Shown in pieces: positions 1 to 9,689 of a stretch of 32,773 nt of DNA. Numbering within the stretch: the stretch's first letter is position 1; every line of letters begins with the position of its first letter. Below the pieces are notes generated by a model, which was not told the origin of the DNA, did not search any database, and saw nothing but the letters and a program-made list of their open reading frames with translations. The stretch is taken from positions 1 through 32,773 of the forward strand of contig WTXI01000376.1 in assembly GCA_022376515.1 (NCBI GenBank), in the 5' to 3' direction. The translations under genes and the position numbers were made by a program. This stretch comes from Lactifluus volemus. Taxonomy: Eukaryota; Basidiomycota; Agaricomycetes; Russulales; Russulaceae.

Positions 1-2246
1 CGCAGCGCGAACAAGCGAGGCGCCATGCCGCAAAGTCGGGTGGTACGTCCGTGCGACGCCATACCGGACCTTGCTGTTCAAGCCACATCGCACAAAGCGC
101 CTGTTCGACGTGTTTGAGGTGTAGAAGGACAGCGAAAAAGGAGCTGGTAGCGCAAAATGGTCTTGCGCGAGATGACGAGCGAAAGCGGGAAATTTGACGT
201 TAAAGTCAAGCTGCAGAGCATCCGATAGCTAAAAGAGGTGCCCATGAGCTGGTATTTAGAGCCGACGGATGGGCCAGGGACCGACCTAACATGGGCTTTT
301 TTCTCATCCTTTTCTTTCCCCCTTTTATTTGTTATGGTGTTCGTCTTGGCCCAGCGTCACCAGCAGCATCACCCTCATCGCCAATGACACCGCTGACGTT
401 GACGATGCGGAGTAGCCATTCGTAGAGCCCAGTCGTCGCCATCGTAACACGCACATCTTCACGAAGGGCCATGTCATCACCATGTGCGTCTGCACCGAGA
501 GCAAGGTCAAGCAGGCTCTGAAGCTTTACAAGAGACACGGCTTGGAGGTTTTGCGCAGTTTCAGTATGAGCAAGGTCGAGAAAGTGAGTAAGGTAGGAGG
601 AATGGGATAGGAAGAAGCAACGCTTTGAGGCAGTAGAGGCGCGGTACAAGGCCTTGGTCACGCAAAAGAAGCTGAAGAAGAGTACGATTCGCATGCGAGT
701 AGTCATCTTCGATGAACTTGTAGAAGCTTCAAAAACTGGGGATAAGCGTGTGAGGTGCCTAGGTATGTTGTGGAACGCTAACCATTCGTCATCCATGGCT
801 AGGTCATCGTCGCGTGGGTTGGTAACTTTCTGTACCTCTATTCCGCATTCACGGATCACGTTTAGATACTTCCCAGCCAGCAAGACTTTATGCTTCCAAC
901 TTTCCAGCAACGGGGGGATGCACGCGCCCCCAGGTAAGCGACCACTAGCAGCCCTGGGCGGAGGCACGCCTGCTTGGTGCCGTTTGTTCAAGGAGCCAAG
1001 GGTCGAACCATCACGCAACTAACTCACGTCGTCAATTTGGCGCAGGACGTTGAGGGTGAGCAGCTCACCGTATATCGTCGTTCCCAGTATTCGTCCGTGT
1101 AATCCATTTCAAGTGTCCCACGGTTGATGAATCTGCTTTCTTTGACGCAGAACTCCTCGTATGGATCCGTGAGGGTACCCGTTCGCGTCCACTGCTGAAG
1201 CATCTCTACGTATGGCCGACCAGCTGCACGTAATAATGTACCATACAGCGAGCGTGCCGCGGGGTCACCCGCAGTATGTTGCATCCTTGTATGGAGAATA
1301 GAAAGAACTTCCCCGCCTTTTACGATGGTCCCCTCCGCACCTGCTTCTATTTCAGAGAGAACAGCTTTGAGTTTTGCACCTCCAAGGCCAAGAGCCTCGT
1401 TCCGCGCGGCATCCTCGGGGTCCTCACCGGAAGACAACGAGCTGTCACTTTCAGGGTTTTCTGTGGCTGCAAGCTCAGTGGTGAGCTGATAGATGAGAGA
1501 GAGGGTATGGATAGTGGGATGAACGTAGAACCAGAGTTTTTGGAGGGTGAACTGTGGGGATGTGTTAAAGGCGTGTTCAAGTTGGGAAAGAAGAGTCTGA
1601 TATTCCTGTATGCGTGTCATTGAGCGACGTTAGAAAGAGCTGCAGAGGCGCGTGTAGACACACCTTGAGCATGTCACGAAGGGCTGCACAAAGCGCATGA
1701 TTGACGCGTCCGAAGTCAAGGTGACCACGCAGCTCAATGAATGAGGATATTGCAGTGTAATACGTAGCGAGTGGAAGAACCCTTTCCACTAAATCGTGTA
1801 ATGATGGGTCTGAAAGCATTCTCAGATCTTGTGCCATAGAAGAAAATCAGAATGGGCGTACCGAGCCGTTTAGATACCGAGAATCGTATTCCCTGGAGTG
1901 CATCATCATCTTCCGGTGAATAATCCTCATGATATGTGATATGGGCTCCTTCGATACCCTTTCTCATCAAGTTGAGAGGGATTGAACTGTGGAAGAATGG
2001 TAGATCACACACCATGAGAACGTAGAGGAGATCTTCAAGAATCATCGCCTCTTGCACTTCCAAAGGAAACGCATCGAGGGATTCTTCTTTCGCCTTTCCC
2101 TTTGACTTTGTCGAGGTTGCGCCCGAAACAACACGTGAATTTAGCGGTGCGCGGACAAAAGATTCTTCTGAAATGAAGGAAGGTTCTAGGCAAAGTCCTG
2201 ATGAGTCGAAAGGGCGTCGAGTACTCGTACAAACGCACCTCTCCAT
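1..2246 (-). CDS. Gamma-tubulin complex component 2 (GCP2/Spc97), C-terminus beyond the window, frameshifted near the edge
   Basis: GCP2 is a core subunit of the gamma-tubulin small complex that nucleates microtubules at the spindle pole body. Recognisable stretches in order: EDLLYVLMGIEG, LPLATYYTAISSFIE, FGRVNHALCAALRDMLKEY, TLQKLWFYVHPT, DPYEEFCVKES, MDYTDEYWERRYT, LLAGKYLNVIRECG, FIEDDYSHANRTLLQLLL, SYLTHFLDLAH, LQSLLDLAL and near base 60-120 LLHLKHVEQALCAMW. Introns fit at 1959-2012, 1828-1861 (34 nt), 1606-1663, 1019-1068 and 727-782. A further intron ends near 229. The 5' end is uncertain: 2246 is an in-frame ATG but an upstream exon from ATG 2292 is possible. From 2246 to 640 the frame is clean. 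Below that at least six one-base indels interrupt otherwise conserved sequence (about 624-626, 559-561, 540/541, 187-189, 130, 17). The true stop lies outside the window. Divergent from the uS4m gene. Identity is firm from the motifs; whether the gene is functional is open. Confidence 0.88.
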
Positions 2247-2554
2247 CGTGAATCAGATGGTGGTGAGACACGTCCGTTGGTTTGTTCTTCATCTTCGAAT
2301 CGACGACGGTTCCTCCGTGCAGAAGCGATAGTCCCTGTCACCTGACGATAAGTGGTAAAGGGAACATCTCAGGGCATTGATCTAGTGTGGGACACACTTT
2401 AGCATATTCCTTTGTTGATAAAGACAAGTTATTCTTGCGCCCGACGGTACGTGGCCGAGGAGTGAATGGATCCATTGACAAAGTGCGCTCACGCGTCAAC
2501 AAACTTTTCGAGTCGCGCGTCCTTTCTCATTCTTCAGCTTCGTCGTCTCATAGA
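2247..2554. promoter_or_regulatory. Divergent promoter region between GCP2 and uS4m
   Basis: About 300 bases separate the start of the GCP2 gene (-) from the ATG of the mitochondrial ribosomal protein gene (+), so both promoters must lie here or overlap the first exons. I see no clear TATA box. An ATG at 2292 on the minus strand opens a short frame and may be a first GCP2 exon. Confidence 0.4.
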
Positions 2555-3646
2555 ATGCGAGACCTTCATATTTATAATTTCAAGCGGGCCCTCCCTCGTA
2601 TGGTAGATTTTTCCTACTCTCTCTCACTATAACATCACTCATTACTTTGTGCGCTTAGAGCTGGACGCGGGAGAACCTTTATAACCTCTGGCGGCGCTCC
2701 CTTGGCGAACTTGCAAAGGAAACCGACTTTACACGTACACAGAAATCACTGTTCCAGCAACGTTGGATTGCGAAGCGTTTAGTGCGCGCTTACCATGGTG
2801 ATTTGATCAACGAGAATGTGTTCAAACGTTGGTACCTGCCCACCACTCTCCCAGACGTTCGTCCACGGCGAGGACAAACAGAAGATTACACAACTCAACT
2901 AAGCAGATGGGCAAAATTACCGAAAGCCGTCGATAAAGACGCAAAGGCGAGACGGCAGGAGATTGACGGGGAAGAACAGGAGGACCTGCCACCTGTGGGC
3001 AGCTTCATGTTCTCGGAAGTTGAACGACGCATCGATGTGGTCATTTTCCGCGCGTGCCTGGCGCATAGTGTGTATGACGCACGGAGGATGGTTATACATG
3101 GCTATGTGTTACTTAACGGGAAGAAGGTATGCCAACATCGTCCTCTCTACCGTACCGCTTCAATTAACACAGTAGCAGCATCAAAACGCGAACACTCGCC
3201 TCGCACCAGGAGACATGATATCTGTCGACCCAAAGGTCATCCCTTTCCTTCGCCCGAGGACCGCAAGCACGGACCAATCCTCAGAAGAGCTGGCTGCAGA
3301 CGAGCTCAAAAATCACACGTCGAATTCTACTGAAGAGTCCGCTTCTCAACAATCTTTACATGCTCAGGACTCGAGCTCTGTTAAAGACAAAGACCTTACC
3401 CCATTTAACCTTCCCGCTTACGCATCCCCGTTCATCTTTATCCCTGCATATCTCGAGGTCTCCTTTCCGACATGTTCCGTCGTCTATGTGCGAAACCCCA
3501 CGGCGCGTCCAGGTTACTCAGAAATTCCGACGCCATACGATGCTGACGGAGAAGTTGTGCGACTTGCATGGGAGTGGTACTCCAAGGTGCGGCCGAGGAA
3601 CCGAAGCAAGCGCCAGCTTGCGCGCGAGCCTGAGAACCGACAGTAG
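2555..3646 (+). CDS. NAM9: Mitochondrial small-subunit ribosomal protein uS4m (NAM9-like)
   Basis: Product is an S4-family protein of the mitochondrial ribosome small subunit, binding 12S/15S-type rRNA. Exons 2555-2602, 2659-3126 and 3179-3646 (introns 2603-2658 and 3127-3178, GT..AG) give 327 residues with phases that all match. The N-terminus MRDLHIYNFKRALPRM followed by SWTRENLYNLWRRS is typical of fungal Nam9. The S4 RNA-binding fold is seen around residues 140-190: ERRIDVVIFRACLAHSVYDA, then VIHGYVLLNGKK, then LAPGDMISVDP after the second intron. The C-terminal part has a Ser/Glu-rich linker, then YLEVSFPTCSVVYVRNPTARPG and a basic tail, as in fungal homologues. The start is chosen because the short first exon encodes the conserved N-terminus. 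The V-ATPase E gene follows 167 bases downstream in tandem. No frameshift seen. Confidence 0.9.
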
Positions 3647-3813
3647 ATTGGTTGTTAATTGCTACTTTACTTACACTTGAGTGTACCCCGGATATCGGGC
3701 CGGTTCTCCATTTGGCAGCTTCTTATTTTCTACCACACCGGTTACCGGTCCGCCTGGTCTATCACCCCATTCTTTGCTTCTGATTAAAATATCCTTGATT
3801 TCTTTCCTTTAAT

Positions 3814-4769
3814 ATGGCCTCCAGACCATTAAATGATGATGAGGTGCTCAGCGAGATGAACAAGATGGTTCGTTTCTCGACGTGTTTCTTTACTCGGGCG
3901 ATGACACCAGCGTTGTGGCCCTAGGTCGCGTTCATCAAACAAGAGGCCCTAGAGAAGGCCCGGGAGATCAAAGTAAAGGCAGACGAAGAATTCGCAATTG
4001 ACAAGGTTCTCCCTCTGATCATATCTACTCGCCGGTAGTAACTCACTTGATTATGATAGGCAAAACTCGTAAAGCAAGAGGAGCAGGCTATTGATGCGCA
4101 GTTTGACAAGAAGCGCAAGGGTGCAGAGACAGCACAAAAGATGTTCGTCCTTTCCATTCTTGCTGTAGTAAAAACACAAAATAAAAAACTGCCCCTTCGA
4201 TAGCCAACAGTCGACGTTGACGAACAAGTCTCGACTCCGTCTTCTACACCGCCGAGAGGAACATCTTCAGGACCTTTTCGCATCCGCGCGCACTCAAATC
4301 GCGCGACTTGCGGGCGACGAGGCGCGCTATGTCCAATTTCTCGAAGGCGTACTTGTGCAAGGTCTTCTTCAACTCCTTGAGCCAACTGTTACTGTATACA
4401 CGCGTGCCAAGGACAAGGCTATCGCGACGCGTGCGCTAAATGGTGCGAAGGCAGCCTACTACGAGATCAGCGGACGTCAGGTGGAGGTCGAGTTGGATGC
4501 GTCACTAAACGATGAACTGTACGTTGTTCATTTGTAGATGTATGCATTTTAACTGTCGGATGCCCAGTGCCGGCGGTGTCAAGCTCATCAGTGGAACGCG
4601 CCGTATAACGCTGGATAACACTCTCGATGAGCGCCTGCGACTCCTTGAGGACCGGGTGCGTCCTCCGAGTGTTGTTGACTCCCATGGTTCTGATATATCC
4701 GCACAGATGCTCCCGGAAATCAGGCATGACCTATTTGGACCCAATGAAAATAGGAAATTTTTTACATAG
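3814..4769 (+). CDS. VMA4: V-type proton ATPase subunit E (Vma4)
   Basis: Subunit E is part of the peripheral stalk of the vacuolar H+-ATPase, tying the V1 catalytic head to the membrane sector. Six exons (3814-3867, 3925-4005, 4060-4142, 4204-4518, 4568-4655, 4707-4769) splice to exactly 228 codons, 227 residues, the usual length. The N-terminal half is a charged coiled coil: LNDDEVLSEMNKMVAFIKQE, EKAREIKVKADEEFAI, KLVKQEEQAIDAQFDKKRKG. The conserved middle TNKSRLRLLHRREEHLQDLF and the C-terminal GGVKLISGTRRITLDNTLDE, MLPEIRHDLFG follow. All five introns are GT..AG, 49-61 nt. The first ATG after a pyrimidine-rich stretch is used and matches the family start. Intact. Confidence 0.95.
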
Positions 4770-5890
4770 ACACAGGCGAAAGTTTGAGAAGTGGCTTCAA
4801 GCATTGTACATGTTTCGATGATGCAGTACTACCATCTGATGAGCGTTGACTTTTCTATGATACAAGTGTGACGTCTCGACATCCCCCTCCACCCCCCACT
4901 CCTTATCAGGCATTCTCTCGCCGCGCTCTAAACCTGTTTCGTCGGTTGATGGAATGTTGCTGCAAGGTCAGCGACACGCCTAAACTTACAGCCGGTGCGA
5001 GAGCGGTGTCATGAATATGGATAACGAGGGTAGACACCCATCACGTCGGAAGTTTGCGATGGGCATGTAGGAGCGTTGGCTGCGAGATGCTGATAGTTAA
5101 CACAGGCGGTGGTGGTGACTGTCCGGGTACAAGTAGCAGCGCCAAACCACATTGTCGCTGGCTTCCAACCACGCGCGACCCAGTCTTCCTGTGCAACCTT
5201 ACATACGTCATTTCGAAATAGGGCACCTGCATCTTGCATGACGTTTGCTCTTTGACGTGTAGCAGATGCTGACGCGGGTTGAGAACGAGGAATACGTGCG
5301 AGATGTTTCAGGGGTACATGGCCCGGGGGCGGTACCGACATCTGCATATGCGGAGTCGTTCTGACTGCGGCGCTGTCGTCTGACGATTATCCCTGTGGTT
5401 CACTGCCCGGCGGTGCGCTTTGCATTACCCAAAACGCTCGAGTCATGCTTAGTAACGTGAACGGTGATCGGGGAAGTTATATGCGCAGCAACATCGAAGC
5501 GCACACGCCAACTTGCCCGCTCGATGCGTACAATCTCGAAGTCATCACGGACGAAATGTTTCCACGGAGATGCCTGCGAAATAACCTGAGCATTTGAGAG
5601 TGCGGTGAGGTATGCTGCAAGACCAGTGATCGTCAGATTTCAAGTTGTGGAAGTTGACACGCCAACTGCGACACCGCCAGGTCATGGAAGAACGTCCGCA
5701 TAGACCACAGTGAAGTGCAGAGCATTAGAGCACATGAGCAAAACGAGGCGACAATCAGTAAGCTGGCGTCCGGGTCTACGCTCGTTAACTGAAAAGAAAG
5801 ACATAATGCCATACCTCTCAATCACAAGTGAAAGGATACGACATCATAAAACATTGAATAGATATTCACTGAAAGTCCACACAAATACAC
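4770..5890. other. Gene-poor stretch holding a possible coding relic on the minus strand
   Basis: No complete gene fits here. On the minus strand an open run at about 5635-5399 reads AYLTALSNAQVISQASPWKH, then FVRDDFEIVRIERASWRVRF, before a stop. A separate frame at 5347-5009 holds KVAQEDWVARGWKPATMWFG. Composition looks protein-like, but frames shift, there is no convincing start, and the pieces cannot be joined with good splice sites. I do not recognise the family. The likeliest reading is an old, broken gene next to the broken catalase copy; chance open frames are the alternative. Confidence 0.3.
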
Positions 5891-5893
5891 ATT

Positions 5894-6425
5894 CCTGTGT
5901 CGCGAACTTCCAACGTGCCGGAGCTGCCACGGTTGTTAGCCAGGTGCTCGCCCGAACTACCAGAGCACTATCTCACCCTTGACTTACCATGCCAACTGTG
6001 ATGACACATGAGGTACTCATGCCTGTGCTCTGCATCTGTGTATGGCTTGAAGCCATACACAGACACAGAGCACAGGCATGAGTACCCCATGTGTTGTCAC
6101 AGTTGCCATTTTCGCTGCAGTGGACCAGGGTCTCTCTGACACGATTTCCAAGGTATTGGAGTAACTACTGTTCAGCCGCTGAAGGTTGCACCTGCTAGTG
6201 AAGTTGAGGACTCACATTGGCCAGACTGTTACGATTGCGTGAGCCTGAGGAAGCATCTCACTTGAAGACGAATTGCATGAACATTGTATATGTGTGATTT
6301 ATAGGGGTGATGTTCACACACTATTATACGATAAGTTTGGCACCACTGCATGGCCTCCGCGGCTTCGTTACACGTGACTGAGAGCAGCCACAAACGTCGC
6401 CTCTCATCGATCTAATCATCACACC
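5894..6425 (+). pseudogene. Catalase 3'-end pseudogene fragment (copy A), rearranged
   Basis: The segment aligns by eye with the 3' part of the intact catalase gene (about 18285-19035): the exon 6 stretch around caacgtgccgg and gcccgaactaccagagcac, the last intron acceptor and exon 8 (cagttgccattttcgctgca, gtttcagccgctgaaggttg-like text) and the 3' UTR including cttcgttacac and gactgaga. Exon 7 and most of the intron are missing and replaced by an inverted repeat built from the exon 6 sequence (5993-6105). One base is lost in caggtgctcg, and the last exon has lost bases, so no product is possible. Because intron sequence is kept, it arose by DNA duplication, not from mRNA. Confidence 0.85.
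5993..6105. repeat. Near-perfect 56-bp inverted repeat (palindrome) with 1-nt spacer
   Basis: Arms 5993-6048 and 6050-6105 are reverse complements with about 5 mismatches in 56 positions and a single base between them, so the strand can fold into a long hairpin. The core is gtactcatgcctgtgctctg on the left arm and its complement on the right. The right arm is in the sense orientation of the catalase exon 6 stretch gccatacgcagattcagagc; the left arm is its inverted copy. It therefore came from an inverted duplication inside the broken catalase copy. Confidence 0.93.
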
Positions 6426-6543
6426 TGAGACGACGGGTCCGTCGATTCATCATTTTTAACACTCCGATTTGGACTCCTCCGGATATAGGGGCTCCTCACC
6501 GAAAGGTGAGGCACTGTGTATCTCGCAAATATGTTTTGTGATC

Positions 6544-7667
6544 ATGTCACTGATAACAAAGCAAGACAGAATCTCTGTTAGACAATTTGCACCTGTCCCA
6601 GCTTTGGTTGGGCTCCCAGAAATTACCCGTTCAGCCCAATCTCTTTCAACTTCAACTTCCCTTCAAGGACCCGAATGCGAACTTGAAGTGGATCTCGAAC
6701 TTGAAGAAGGTTGCATGGTGACAAAGCTTGTCAAGTATACGCACCGGGTTGTGTACTTCATTAAGAATACCAGTAAGGGGGATCCCGTTGAAGTCGTAAG
6801 CAGATTGTCTGCTCGAGAATGTTGCTTGGCTGCTGAATCGCCTCAGGAAAATATTATCAAGGACCTGGACATTGTACCATTCGTAAACTTTACTCTTGAT
6901 CAGCCTTGCAATCTCGCATTTCGTAAGTTCGAATGTTCACAATGAGACTGGGTTTGGATTTAGAACACTGGCAGTTGAATCATATATCCACACATCGCTG
7001 GATGTTTATGCGTTTATTGCAATCACGCCGACTTTGTCGACTCTTGATAGCCTGATACAGATGGTCAAATCCAACAATGACTACCGACAGAGTCAAATGG
7101 ATAAGACTGGGCGTACATATCTCCGTAACCTTGATGTAAGTGACCCATGTCATTCATATTTGCTGGTTTGGGCTACTGATTTTAATGGCCAACTTGAAGT
7201 TCACCGCACAGTGCTACACTGATCCAGAGTATGAGCTAGTGGCTCTGCATCCAGAGCACTTCCTCCCCAATGGCAGTCCACTTGTTGTATATGACCCTGT
7301 GACCCAAGGTCATAAACTGTATGTTGTGGCTCGAGACCGGTGCCTCCGACAATCAGTTGATCCCAATAGCGATCCCTTTCCCCCTTTCCACCACCATGCA
7401 AAGGCCCGTGGAGAGTATCTGGACCCTAATGTGTTCCTTGTTGCCCTCAATGCTGATATAAAGTTTCGTCGCTACCTCAAGATGGGTTGTACTAGGCCAC
7501 CACCAACACCTCTCCCAGATCATGTCCTTGCTCTTATGCATCGGACAATTGAGCTTGTTGATCTCCTTTACTGGTGGCCCATATCAACAGAAGATTCTCA
7601 GACCTCATCTGATTCCTGGGCCTGTTCAAAACTGAAACGTCATGAAATTCGTGCAATGAGTATTTGA
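6544..7667 (+). CDS. Unrecognised multi-exon protein
   Basis: I do not recognise the family. Three exons can be joined with good GT..AG signals and matching phase: 6544-6922, intron 6923-6974 (gtaagt..ggcag), 6975-7135, intron 7136-7211 (gtaagt..cgcacag), 7212-7667 ending in TGA, giving about 331 residues. The start is tentative: 6544 is the first ATG in the open frame, which extends upstream to 6469, so a 5' exon may be missing. Visible stretches are an acidic patch ECELEVDLELEEGC, then ARECCLAAES, DYRQSQMDKTGRTYLRNLD, a His/Pro-rich LVALHPEHFLPNGSPLVVYD, and LVDLLYWWPISTED. No signal peptide, membrane segment or catalytic motif is evident. It may be a lineage-specific basidiomycete protein. 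It sits beside the broken catalase copy. Confidence 0.5.
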
Positions 7668-8299
7668 CAACATGGATCTGGAGGCCTGGAAAGCATATGG
7701 ATGTCACTGGTGAGCAATCATGGTATGTCGTCCATTCCCAACCTTTGTAGATTTTTAACAATGGTCTTGTGTATGTCTAGATCCAGTCTCTTATGGCAAT
7801 GCATTTGTGATTGGTGATAATCTGTAGCTTTCTTTGTTATGGACACATTGGACCATATAGTGCCTTAGGATGAGCCCCATAGCAATCTGTGCTAACGCAT
7901 TTCACTATTTTGTAGTGTTCATGGCTGGAACTGTTGATAGTACTGTACCAGAATAGTCTCGTCTCCTTCGTCACATCAACAACTGCTCTACATGTTGCCT
8001 GGTCTTTGTGGGACTCGATCTATGATAAGGAAGTGGCACCTCGATAGACATGGCAATGAAATCAGGTGAACGTTGAAGGTATTTACACGCGCAATATGCT
8101 ATCATCATAACCCATTCTGTACCGGCCCAATGATCCCAACGATGAAGGTTGATCGGTTCTTTATTTACTCGTGTCCTCGGGAGTATTATAGCGACTGGGA
8201 GTAAACGCATAAGAGCCGCTCGCTGCTACGTGTCAGTCATTCATTGTCTTTCAAAATGGGTAGATACACTCGTCTCTGTCTGGGTTGATGGATCCAACG
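7668..8299. other. Intergenic region, no gene seen
   Basis: About 630 bases between two convergent genes (the unknown gene on + and GNAT-Mss4 on -). No reading frame with splice support, no tRNA and no repeat was found. It presumably holds the 3' UTRs and polyadenylation signals of both genes. Confidence 0.5.
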
Positions 8300-9548
8300 T
8301 CAAACTTTGTACCGCACCCGTTGACATGCCACCCAAAATTCGTTTCCACCAGGTTCGCACCAACCTACCGGACCGAGGTCACATTCTGCACACGCAAGGA
8401 GTTTCAGAGGCTTGTCTACGTAACCATGAGATAAGAACATGGGCTATAATTCACAAAGTGCACGGACCTGAATGCACAGGCTTGGAGAAGCCGATATTCT
8501 CGAATAGCAGGGGTGATGGAGTTACAAGCCACCAGTGTGTCTTCTCAGGCGGGGTAGGTAGACCTGGAAGGTCTGGATGGCCACTGCCGGGGGGTTCCAT
8601 CTGTGCCGGAGATAATACTCTACCCCGACCGATGCTCTAAAAGGCACTCACCTGGATACATTCCCGTTCTTGAAGGACGGCTACCCCTCGCTTAAGGATA
8701 ATGCTTCCACAACGTTCATTCACACAGAGTAGATCATAGAGATTGGCCGCTGTATCGCCCTTTTCAGAAACATCAAGGATACCACTCGGAAAAGACGAAA
8801 GTAGTCGGCCTTGGCGTCGCGAGGAGGCACTCTGGCTTTGCAAGGCTTCGAAGACTCCAGATGAGATCGTTTGTGGAATATCTTGGGAACCAGTTGACTT
8901 ATCGACGGGCACAGCCCATTCGAGTTCAACCCAGGGGACGCCAGCGAAGGATATGGTGCTCAAACCGCGTGACTTGAAACCGATATGCTCGTAAAAGGCA
9001 ACCTTGTCCTCGTGCGCGATGAGAAGGGCCCGTTCGTAGGGACCCCCCACCAGGCGCCGTTGGTACTCCGCGATGAGGGCGGTGGCAATACCGCGTCGGC
9101 GTAAGTCAGCACGCACACAAACACCATGGATCAACACTGTACGTGCGCCAGGTACATGCGTGGACATAGATTCAGGGGTGAGTGTAGCCTCGGATGAGAG
9201 CACGCCGTCCATATAACCAAGGAGGTCACGTCCACCGTCTGTTTGAGGTACGAAAGCGCCGAGGAAGAGCTCTGGGGCATTTTCCTGACGGAAGCTGATA
9301 GTTTGTAATGGTTCAATTCGTCTTTAAGAATGGGAATAGGTTGTGGCACGAAAAACCTACTACAGCTTCTCGACGGTAGCCGCCTCTTCGGTTGGAAAAC
9401 CTAGACTCAGAAACCCACGGTGAGAGAGAACATAATAAAGAATAAAAGTAGGCTCGCCTTTAACCTCCAACTCATGAACTGAGTTCACCTCTTCTGTTGA
9501 AATGAGGTCAAAAAAGAGACCCTCGGGCAATGCTGCGACAGATGACAT
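8300..9548 (-). CDS. GNAT N-acetyltransferase fused to a Mss4/DSS4-like zinc domain
   Basis: Five exons (9548-9458, 9400-9364, 9294-8652, 8600-8468, 8415-8300) splice to 1020 nt, 339 residues, with every phase matching. Residues about 1-150 form a GNAT acyl-CoA transferase resembling arylalkylamine/polyamine acetyltransferases: N-terminal LPEGLFFDLISTEEV, VHELEVKGFPTEEAATVEK, RQENAPELFLGAFV, the acetyl-CoA loop VCVRADLRRRGIATALI and VAFYEHIGFKSRG. Residues about 225-339 are Mss4-like: NLYDLLCVNERCGSIILKRG, WWLVTPSPLLFENIGFSKPV, KLLACAECDLGPVGWCEPGG, EFWVACQRVRYKV. The two Cys pairs CVNERC and CAEC are the expected zinc ligands. Mss4/DSS4 proteins bind exocytic Rab GTPases and promote nucleotide release. 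Intron 1 (9401-9457) fits only with a GC donor. The other three introns are GT..AG. Intact. Divergent from the HMG-box gene 141 bases away. Confidence 0.88.
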
Positions 9549-9689
9549 GGCGGTGCGAGCGGGAATGTTAGAGATCTAATCTTATCAGTTTAACCAAGAT
9601 AGGAGCATCTATCCCACAGTTCCTTTTCCGTTGTCCCTGACGCGACGCGCTGAGCTGACCCCTAGGCCGTTCTCCAACGCTCACACACT
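9549..9689. promoter_or_regulatory. Short bidirectional promoter between GNAT-Mss4 and HMG-box genes
   Basis: Only 141 bases separate the two divergent start codons, so both genes must be transcribed from this interval. No TATA box is evident. The tight spacing suggests shared control, but the sequence alone does not show it. Confidence 0.45.

Noticed and set aside
726..783. Apparent extra frameshift in GCP2 at the exon starting FYKFIEDD
   Set aside because: Using the acceptor that ends at 727 (tttttgaag) gives the right phase without any indel.
8149..8640. 163-codon open frame on the plus strand
   Set aside because: It lies over the last two exons of the GNAT-Mss4 gene on the minus strand, which carry conserved Cys motifs.
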